Assembly: GCF_028200735.1 (NCBI RefSeq)
Contig: NZ_JAQKPV010000003.1
Coordinates: forward strand, 248,001-312,000
From: Streptomyces sp. ACA25
GTDB lineage: Bacteria; Actinomycetota; Actinomycetes; Streptomycetales; Streptomycetaceae
Length of the DNA stretch: 64,000 nucleotides
Reading direction: 5' to 3'
A program made the translations under genes and the position numbers. Positions within the stretch are counted from its first letter, which is position 1. The number at the start of each line of letters is the position of its first letter. Positions 58,377 through 64,000 of this stretch are shown here, piece by piece. The notes under the pieces are model-generated. The model worked only from the letters and a program-made list of their open reading frames with translations. It had not been told where the DNA came from and searched no databases.

Positions 58377-59579
58377 ATGACCCGGGTGGCCGCATCGCAC
58401 TCCTCCGTCGAGACCTTCCGCACCCTGCTGACCGAGCCCGGCCGGCAGCTGCTCTCCGAACTGCGGGAGCACGATCCCGCCCAGGAGCTGACGCTGGCCA
58501 CCCGGCTGCGCCGGGACCACCCGGCCGAGCTGGTGTCCGCCGCCCTCGGCCAGGCCCGGCTCCGGCAGCGGGCCGCGGCGAAGTTCGGCTCCCGCGCCGC
58601 CCGGATGTACTTCACGCCGGACGGGGTCGAGCAGGCCACCCGCCGCTCGGTGGCCGACCGGCGCGCCCGCCGCTTCGCCAAGCTGGGCGTCGGGCGGATC
58701 GCGGACCTGTGCTGCGGCATCGGCGGGGACGCCCTCGCCCTCGCCGAAGCCGGTATCGCCGTCCTCGCGGTCGACCGCTCCCCGCTGACCTGTGCGGTCG
58801 CCGAGGCCAACGCCGCAGCCTTCGGCCTGGCCGACCTCATCGAGGTGCGCTGTGCGGAGGTCGGCGACACCGACCTCTCCGGCCACGACGCGGTGTTCAT
58901 CGACCCCGCCCGCCGGGGCGGCCGGGGCCGCGTCTTCGACCCGGAGGCCTACTCACCGCCGCTGTCCTGGGCCGTCGACGTCGCCGACCGAATGTCGCAC
59001 GGCGCCGTCAAGATCGCTCCCGGGATACCCCACGAGGCGATCCCGGAGGAGGCCGAGGCCGAATGGATCTCCGACGCCGGGGACGTCAAGGAGGCGGTCC
59101 TGTGGTTCGGCACCGGCGCCGCCGGGCTGCGCCGCGCCACCCTCCTGCCCGGCGGCCACTCGCTCGCCGGAGCCGGACTTCCCGACCCGCCCGCCGGACC
59201 CGTCGGCCGCTGGCTGTACGAGCCGGACGGCGCCGTCATCCGGGCCCACCTGGTCGCCGACGTGGCGCAGCAGCTGGACGCCCGGCTGCTCGACCCGACG
59301 ATCGCCTACCTGACGGCGGACGAGCTGCGGTCCACCCCCTACGCCACCGCCTACGAGATCACCGACGCGCTGCCCTTCGGGCTGAAGCGGCTCCGCGCCC
59401 TCCTGAGGGAGCGGGAGACCGGCACCGTCACCATCAAGAAGCGCGGCTTCGCCATGACCCCCGAGGAACTGCGCCGCAAACTCCGGCCCAGCGGGCCGAA
59501 TTCGGCCACGGTCTTCCTCACCCGCATCGCCGGCAGCCCGGCCATGCTGCTGGGGCACCCGGCGCCGGCGGACGGCTGA
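58377..59579 (+). CDS. Class I SAM methyltransferase with THUMP-like domain
   Basis: A 400-residue methyltransferase. The SAM motif is IADLCCGIGGDALALAEAG (about residues 104-122), followed by VDRSPLTCAVAEANA and FIDPARRGGRGRVFDPEAYSPPLS. The C-terminal half matches the THUMP_like domain, with EITDALPFGLKRLRALLRE and VTIKKRGFAMTPEELRRKL. RNA methylation is likely but the target base is unknown. ATG 58377 has GGAAG eight bases upstream; GTG 58386 is possible. It is divergent from the deacetylase gene. Confidence 0.87.
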   Translation: MTRVAASHSSVETFRTLLTEPGRQLLSELREHDPAQELTLATRLRRDHPAELVSAALGQARLRQRAAAKFGSRAARMYFTPDGVEQATRRSVADRRARRFAKLGVGRIADLCCGIGGDALALAEAGIAVLAVDRSPLTCAVAEANAAAFGLADLIEVRCAEVGDTDLSGHDAVFIDPARRGGRGRVFDPEAYSPPLSWAVDVADRMSHGAVKIAPGIPHEAIPEEAEAEWISDAGDVKEAVLWFGTGAAGLRRATLLPGGHSLAGAGLPDPPAGPVGRWLYEPDGAVIRAHLVADVAQQLDARLLDPTIAYLTADELRSTPYATAYEITDALPFGLKRLRALLRERETGTVTIKKRGFAMTPEELRRKLRPSGPNSATVFLTRIAGSPAMLLGHPAPADG

Positions 59580-59828
59580 TCACACCTGCGTGAACCGCCA
59601 GCGGTGCACCGGACGGGCGACCAGAGCGGGGTCCGGATCGGGCAGCTCGGGCAGCTCCGCGCCGAAGTCCGCGTCCCACCAGGTGATGACCAGCACCCGG
59701 TCACCGGGCGCGGTGTACGCCTCGCGGCGCGGCGGCTCGGGGTCCAGCGGCAGGCTCCGGGCCCAGTCCAGCAGCCGCGCACCCTGCCCCGGCACCGCGC
59801 GGGCCTCCCACATCAGTGCGACCGTCAC
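59580..59828 (-). CDS. Small conserved hypothetical protein coupled to tsaD
   Basis: An 82-residue soluble protein rich in Pro, Arg and Trp, with [20 protein letters not shown] and [12 protein letters not shown]. Its GTG start at 59828 overlaps the tsaD stop by four bases (GTGA), so it is translationally coupled to tsaD. It has no recognised domain but resembles small ABM-like dimer proteins in pattern. Convergent with the methyltransferase gene with no gap. Confidence 0.65.
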   Translation of the reverse strand: MTVALMWEARAVPGQGARLLDWARSLPLDPEPPRREAYTAPGDRVLVITWWDADFGAELPELPDPDPALVARPVHRWRFTQV

Positions 59829-60982
59829 GGCGTGCCGCCCTTCTCTCCGTACAGGTTCCGGCGGCTCAGCTCATGCACATGATCGTGCGCGGTGCCGGTC
59901 CGGAACCCCGCCGGCTGCTCCCGGCCCCCGTGCTCCGGGCCGGCCGGCACATGCGGCCGGGTCACCGGGAGCGAGGAGTCGGCCGGCAGATCCAGCCCGG
60001 AGGCGGGCCGGCCCCGGGCCACCATCTCCGCGCCCAGGGCCGCGACCATCGCCCCGTTGTCGGTGCACAGCTTCGGCCGGGGCACCCGCAGGGTGATGCC
60101 GGCCGCCTCGCAGCGCTCCTGGGCCATCGCCCGGAGCCGGGTGTTGGCGGCCACGCCGCCCCCGATCATCAGGTGGTCCACGCCCTCGTCCCGGCAGGCC
60201 CGGACGGCCTTGCGGGTCAGCACATCGGTGACCGCCTCCTGGAAGGAAGCGGCCACATCGGCGACCGGGACCTCCTCGCCCGCGGCCCGACGGGCCTCGA
60301 TCCAGCGGGCGACCGCCGTCTTCAGCCCGGAGAAGGAGAAGTCGTAGGGGGCGTCCCGCGGCCCGGTGAGGCCGCGCGGGAAACGGATGGCGTTCGGGTC
60401 ACCCTCGCGCGCGTACGCGTCGATGACCGGTCCGCCGGGAAAGCCCAGCTGCAGCACGCGGGCGATCTTGTCGAACGCCTCCCCCGCCGCGTCGTCGATG
60501 GTCGCCCCCAGCGGGCGCACATCGGAGGTGATGTCCGTGGTGAGCAGCAACGAGGAGTGCCCGCCGGAGACCAGCAGCGCCATCGTCGGCTCCGGCAGCC
60601 GGCCGTGCTCCAGCTGGTCCACGCAGATGTGCGAGGCCAGGTGGTTGACGCCGTACAGCGGCTTGCCCAGGGCGTAGGCGTACGCCTTGGCGGCGGCGAC
60701 ACCGACGAGCAGCGCCCCGGACAGGCCGGGGCCGGCCGTGACCGCGATGCCGTCGAGGTCACCGGGGGCCACCCGGGCTTCCCGGAGCGCCCTGGTGAGA
60801 GTGGGGACCATCGCCTCCAGGTGCGCCCGGCTGGCGATCTCCGGAACCACACCGCCGTACCGGGCATGGGTGTCCACGCTGGACGCGATGGCGTCGGCGA
60901 GCAGCGTGCGGCCGCGGACAATGCCCACGCCGGTCTCGTCGCAGGACGTCTCGATGCCCAGCACGAGGGGTTCGTCAGCCAT
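59825..60982 (-). CDS. tsaD: tRNA N6-threonylcarbamoyladenosine transferase TsaD
   Basis: A 385-residue ASKHA-fold enzyme that transfers the threonylcarbamoyl group to A37 of ANN-reading tRNAs. [15 protein letters not shown] and HLASHICVD with metal ligands His114 and His118 are visible, with [10 protein letters not shown] and CTDNGAM further on. The C-terminal 45 residues (after about 340) are an extra, Pro- and His-rich tail not part of the core. ATG 60982 overlaps the rimI stop by eight bases. TsaD acts with TsaB and TsaE. Confidence 0.95.
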   Translation of the reverse strand: MADEPLVLGIETSCDETGVGIVRGRTLLADAIASSVDTHARYGGVVPEIASRAHLEAMVPTLTRALREARVAPGDLDGIAVTAGPGLSGALLVGVAAAKAYAYALGKPLYGVNHLASHICVDQLEHGRLPEPTMALLVSGGHSSLLLTTDITSDVRPLGATIDDAAGEAFDKIARVLQLGFPGGPVIDAYAREGDPNAIRFPRGLTGPRDAPYDFSFSGLKTAVARWIEARRAAGEEVPVADVAASFQEAVTDVLTRKAVRACRDEGVDHLMIGGGVAANTRLRAMAQERCEAAGITLRVPRPKLCTDNGAMVAALGAEMVARGRPASGLDLPADSSLPVTRPHVPAGPEHGGREQPAGFRTGTAHDHVHELSRRNLYGEKGGTP

Positions 60983-61550
60983 GATTCTCCGTCTCCTGTG
61001 CGGATGCCGGGCCGGCGGACGCCGGGCGGGTGTGGTCACGGCGCATCACCAGGGCGTCGTGGTTGCCCGGCTGGTAGTAGCCGCGGCGGACGCCCACCGG
61101 CTCGAAACCGAAGCGGGTGTAGAGCCGCTGCGCCCGCGCGTTGTCCACCCGCACCTCCAGGAAGACCTCGCGGCTCCCGAAGCCGGTGGCTGCGGAGAGC
61201 AGCTCGGTGAGCAGCCGGGTCCCGAGCCCGGTGCCCTCGTGCTCCGGGGCGACCGCGAGGGTCTGCACATCGGCGGCGTCCCCCGCGACGGCCAGCCCGG
61301 CGTATCCGGCGAGCGGGCTCCCGCCGGGCTCCGCCGGCCCGTCGGTACCGGTGGGGTCTGCCCGCCCGGCCTCCGCGCCTGCCCGCTCGGCGACCACGAA
61401 GTGCCGGGTACGGCCGGGCCCCCGGGCGTGCGCCAGCTCGGACCAGAACATCCCGGCCGACCAGGCGTCCTCCGGGAACAGCAGCCGTTCCAGGGCCAGG
61501 ACCGGCTCGATGTCCCACCAGCGCATCCCGCGCAGCACCACCGTGGTCAC
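60975..61550 (-). CDS. rimI: Ribosomal-protein-alanine N-acetyltransferase RimI
   Basis: A 191-residue GNAT acetyltransferase. Motif A is [15 protein letters not shown], and [23 protein letters not shown] is the typical end. It sits between tsaB and tsaD with overlapping codons (GTGA with tsaB), the usual arrangement of the t6A operon. Acetylation of ribosomal protein S18 is the classic role; in actinobacteria the substrate range is wider. An insert of about 25 residues ([20 protein letters not shown]) sits between strands. Confidence 0.92.
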   Translation of the reverse strand: MTTVVLRGMRWWDIEPVLALERLLFPEDAWSAGMFWSELAHARGPGRTRHFVVAERAGAEAGRADPTGTDGPAEPGGSPLAGYAGLAVAGDAADVQTLAVAPEHEGTGLGTRLLTELLSAATGFGSREVFLEVRVDNARAQRLYTRFGFEPVGVRRGYYQPGNHDALVMRRDHTRPASAGPASAQETENHG

Positions 61551-62206
61551 CGCGGGGTGACCACCTTGTAGTTCGCCGGCACCCGGGCATCCGGACGGCG
61601 CAGGTACAGCGGCCGGGGCGGGCCGGGGACCAGGCCGGCCGCGAGCTGTTCGACGGCGAGCGAGGCCAGCGAGGCCGCTTGGACGTGCTCCGGGGCGTCG
61701 GGCAGCAGCCCGTCGAAGGTCTCGGCGTAGAGCCGGGCACCCGCACCGACTGCGGGCACCCCGGCGACCCGGGCCGCGATCTCGTCGGGACGGTCGACCG
61801 CGGGGTCACCGGCCCGGGTCCGGCAGTCCTCGTAGCGGGCCCAGTAGACCTCCTTGCGGCGGGCGTCGGTCGCCACCACGAACGGCTCGGTGCGGCCGGT
61901 GGCACGGGCGATCGCGTCCAGGGTGCACACCCCGTGCACCGGGATGTCCAGCGCCGCCCCGAACGCCTCCGCGGTCGCGAGCCCGACCCGCAGCCCGGTG
62001 TAGGGGCCGGGGCCGGTGCCCACGGCCACGGCCGTCAGGTCGGCCGGAGTGTGTCCGGCCTCGGCGAGCACCCGGTCCACGCCGGGCAGCAGAAGCTCTC
62101 CGTGCCGGCGGGCGTCCACCTGGTCGAAGACGGCGAGAACCCGCGTCCCGTCGTGCAGTGCCACAGTGACGGCGGGAGTGGCGGTGTCCAGAGCGAGCAG
62201 TAGCAC
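61547..62206 (-). CDS. tsaB: tRNA threonylcarbamoyladenosine biosynthesis protein TsaB
   Basis: A 219-residue degenerate ASKHA protein that scaffolds the TsaD/TsaE complex. LLLALDTATPAVTVAL opens the fold, GTGPGPYTGLRVGLATAEAF is the family signature, and the C-terminal YLRRPDARV closes it. GTG 62206 starts the gene; the only upstream ribosome-like AGG is weak. The gene order tsaB-rimI-tsaD is conserved. Confidence 0.93.
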   Translation of the reverse strand: MLLLALDTATPAVTVALHDGTRVLAVFDQVDARRHGELLLPGVDRVLAEAGHTPADLTAVAVGTGPGPYTGLRVGLATAEAFGAALDIPVHGVCTLDAIARATGRTEPFVVATDARRKEVYWARYEDCRTRAGDPAVDRPDEIAARVAGVPAVGAGARLYAETFDGLLPDAPEHVQAASLASLAVEQLAAGLVPGPPRPLYLRRPDARVPANYKVVTPR

Positions 62207-62337
62207 GGCGCCAAGCCTACGGCGTGGGGGAACCGTCCGGTGCCGTACGTCCGCCGGGCACCGCTGCCCTGCTAACGTCGGATGCGAAGATCGCCGGCGG
62301 CAGAGGATCCGGCACCCCGGGAAGGCGGCAGCACACC

Positions 62338-62955
62338 GTGGCACGTGGCAGTTCAGGCTCCTCCTCCGGCGCCTTCGTCGCCGTGCTCACCGCGCTGGCC
62401 CTGGCCGTCGTGGGCTTCTTCACCTACCAGGCCGCGGCCGCCCCCGACCGCCCTGCCGCCGGCGCCTCCGCCGGCGCCGAGGACGACGCGACGGCGCAGC
62501 CGGACGCGGAAGACGAGCAGGCGGCGGATCTCGGCGCAGAGCCGGACGAACCGGAGGACCCCGAGGCTCTGCCCCCGGACTCCGGGCAGGGCAAGCGCGT
62601 CGTCTACTCGCTGGAGGCCCAGCGGGTGTGGCTGGTGGAGACCGCGGAGGACGGGGCCGGTGACGAGGTCGTCCACACCCACGTCGTGCACCCCAGCTCG
62701 GTACATCCGCTGCCCGGTGAGTACCTGGTGGACTCCCGTTCCGCGGAGATCACCGGCTCCGACGGCGTGCCGGTCCAGCATGTCGTCCGGTTCGCCACCG
62801 TGGGCGAGACGGTGGTCGGCTTCAGCAGCGCGCTGGACGGCTCGCTGCCCGACCCGGACACCGAGGGCACCGGCGGCATCCGCCAGGCCCCGGAGGACGG
62901 GGAGACCATGTGGCCGTTCGCCACGATCGGTGTGAAGGTCGTCGTCATCCCCTGA
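62338..62955 (+). CDS. Membrane-anchored extracytoplasmic protein, L,D-transpeptidase-like N-lobe
   Basis: A 205-residue protein with an N-terminal helix (FVAVLTALALAVVGFFTYQA, about residues 13-32), then an Ala/Glu/Asp-rich linker. The C-terminal 120 residues start KRVVYSLEAQRVWLVE, which resembles the opening strands of YkuD L,D-transpeptidases, but the SHGC-type active site is missing. Its role is unknown; it could be an accessory domain. GTG 62338 follows GGGAAGG at about twelve bases. Divergent from tsaB. Confidence 0.68.
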   Translation: MARGSSGSSSGAFVAVLTALALAVVGFFTYQAAAAPDRPAAGASAGAEDDATAQPDAEDEQAADLGAEPDEPEDPEALPPDSGQGKRVVYSLEAQRVWLVETAEDGAGDEVVHTHVVHPSSVHPLPGEYLVDSRSAEITGSDGVPVQHVVRFATVGETVVGFSSALDGSLPDPDTEGTGGIRQAPEDGETMWPFATIGVKVVVIP

Positions 62956-62957
62956 CG

Positions 62958-62983
62958 CCCGGCGCCCGCCGCCGGGCGCCGGG
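62958..62983. terminator. Hairpin before tsaE
   Basis: CCCGGCGCCCG (62958-62968) pairs with CGGGCGCCGGG (62973-62983) across a four-base loop, between the convergent extracytoplasmic protein gene and tsaE. Confidence 0.78.
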
Positions 62984-63006
62984 GCGGACCCGGCCGGCGA
63001 GCGGCT

Positions 63007-63552
63007 TCACTCCGGCACCGGCAGCCGCAGGCCGTCCCAGCGGCGGCCCACCCCCCGCACGGTCACGATCCGCACATCCTCGTCCGCCACCGCCTCCGGG
63101 TCCGGCGGGCCGCCCGGGGCCCGCTCCAGCACCAGGTGCAGCCGGTCCTCCGAGAGCCGCTCGACCTTGTCGTCGCCCCACTCGACGACCACCACCGAGT
63201 CCGGCAGCGACACGTCGAGGTCCAGGTCCTCCATCTCCTCCAGCCCGCCGCCGAGCCGGTAGGCGTCCACGTGCACCAGGGCCGGCCGCCCGGCAGCGAG
63301 CGGCGGATGGACACGGGCGATGACGAAGGTCGGGGACGTGACCGCCCCTCGGACTCCGAGGCCCTCCCCGATGCCGCGGGTGAGCGTGGTCTTGCCCGCG
63401 CCCAGCTCACCGGTGAGCAGCAGCAGGTCGCCGGGGAGCAGCAGCGCGGCCAGTCGGCGGCCGAACTCCCGCATCTCCTCGGGGGTGGCGACGGTGATCC
63501 GGGTGCCGGCCGCAGGGCCGGTGTCCGTTTCGGCAGGAATCAGCTGACTCAT
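63007..63552 (-). CDS. tsaE: tRNA threonylcarbamoyladenosine ATPase TsaE
   Basis: A 181-residue P-loop ATPase that drives release in t6A synthesis. Walker A is GELGAGKTTL (from residue 48), then SPTFVIARVH and VHVDAYRLGGGLEEMEDLDL with the conserved Asp. ATG 63552 gives a normal N-terminus. It is separated from tsaB-rimI-tsaD by one convergent gene but belongs to the same pathway. The C-terminal tail is slightly longer than that of Escherichia coli YjeE. Confidence 0.93.
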   Translation of the reverse strand: MSQLIPAETDTGPAAGTRITVATPEEMREFGRRLAALLLPGDLLLLTGELGAGKTTLTRGIGEGLGVRGAVTSPTFVIARVHPPLAAGRPALVHVDAYRLGGGLEEMEDLDLDVSLPDSVVVVEWGDDKVERLSEDRLHLVLERAPGGPPDPEAVADEDVRIVTVRGVGRRWDGLRLPVPE

Positions 63553-63599
63553 GGTTCCGGATGCTACTGCGTCCGGCGGACGGCGGGCGCGGACGGCGC

Positions 63600-64000
63600 C
63601 TACGTCCAGCGTTCGTCCGTCCAGTGCTCGTCGACCGGCTGCTCGTCCGCCCCGTACCGCCCCGTACCGGCCCCGTCCGTCCAGCGGTCGCCGCACTCGG
63701 CGCTCTCCAGGAACTCGGGGGCCGCCGGCACCCCGGCCGGGCCGGGCGGACCGGCCGGCGTGACCTGTCCGGGCCCCACCACATCGGTGTGGACCCGCTC
63801 CACCCGGGGGCCGATCCGGGTGACGATCTCGTACCCGATGGTCCCCGCCGCGCGGGCCCAGTCCTCGGCGGTCGGCTCCCCACGGTCGCCGGGACCGAAC
63901 AGCAGCACCTCGTCGCCGGGTTCGGCGGTGTCCCCGCCCAGGTCGACCACGAACTGATCCATCGCGACCCGTCCGACGATCGTCCGCAGCTTGCCGCCGA
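63600..64000 (-). CDS. alr: Alanine racemase, C-terminal part (cut by window)
   Basis: The frame is open to the window edge and covers 133 codons. [20 protein letters not shown] and [13 protein letters not shown] are hallmark sequences of the PLP-dependent racemase C-terminal domain, which makes D-alanine for peptidoglycan. After the usual end the protein carries about 60 extra residues, rich in Pro, Gly, Trp and Asp with repeated WTD, that are not needed for catalysis. The 5' part lies beyond the window. Confidence 0.93.
   Translation of the reverse strand, partial: GGKLRTIVGRVAMDQFVVDLGGDTAEPGDEVLLFGPGDRGEPTAEDWARAAGTIGYEIVTRIGPRVERVHTDVVGPGQVTPAGPPGPAGVPAAPEFLESAECGDRWTDGAGTGRYGADEQPVDEHWTDERWT

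Overview
The window is chromosomal DNA of a high-GC actinomycete, almost certainly Streptomyces or a very close relative. Evidence: strong G/C bias at third codon positions, frequent GTG and TTG starts behind GGAGG-type ribosome sites, GTGA/ATGA stop-start overlaps, and above all the developmental locus whiD-bldM-shbA-guaB, which is a Streptomyces hallmark. Gene content and order from purH to alr look like the conserved chromosome core of the genus. No tRNA, rRNA, CRISPR array, insertion sequence or prophage was seen.

Left end (1-3,250): a probably variable stretch with a TrmO-like tRNA methyltransferase (cut by the window edge), a GIY-YIG nuclease, a SLOG-like Rossmann protein and an AAA/DUF234 ATPase preceded by a 15-bp tandem palindromic repeat. 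From 3,260: purH-purN, a DUF6350 membrane protein whose tail contains a 15-bp minisatellite, a sigma-like protein with a C-terminal membrane anchor, sucD-sucC, the small subunit of isobutyryl-CoA mutase, an M23 peptidase, a membrane protein and the pcrA/uvrD helicase.

Middle (17,900-37,400): a haloperoxidase-type hydrolase divergent from its TetR regulator with two operators; a DUF1707 protein; an NlpC/P60 hydrolase under a c-di-AMP (ydaO) riboswitch; DsbA- and DoxX-type membrane redox proteins; a LiaF/PspC-type envelope-stress module with a PspC-histidine kinase and NarL-type regulator; a small potassium channel; guaA; chorismate mutase with an upstream aromatic leader peptide and terminator that look like a transcription attenuator; a sortase-anchored acidic surface protein; a ChoD-like GMC oxidoreductase and gabD2.

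Right half (37,400-64,000): three tandem membrane Ser/Thr kinases, the middle one with a destroyed catalytic core; glpD; a nucleotide-sugar dehydrogenase that lacks the catalytic cysteine; an Asp23 protein; guaB3, guaB, the sigma factor gene shbA, bldM (with an exact sigma-BldN promoter match) and whiD; an SDR enzyme and a SnoaL-type protein; groES-groEL under two CIRCE elements; a polysaccharide deacetylase; a THUMP-like methyltransferase; the t6A genes tsaD, rimI, tsaB and tsaE; and the 3' end of alr.

Themes that link the genes are purine supply (purH, purN, guaA, guaB, guaB3), envelope growth and stress sensing (M23, NlpC/P60, Lia-like module, kinases, deacetylase, alr) and sporulation control (bldM, whiD, shbA). 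The least expected signals are the Phe/Tyr leader attenuator before chorismate mutase, the pseudokinase inside the kinase trio, the cysteine-less sugar dehydrogenase and the repeat operator before the DUF234 ATPase.
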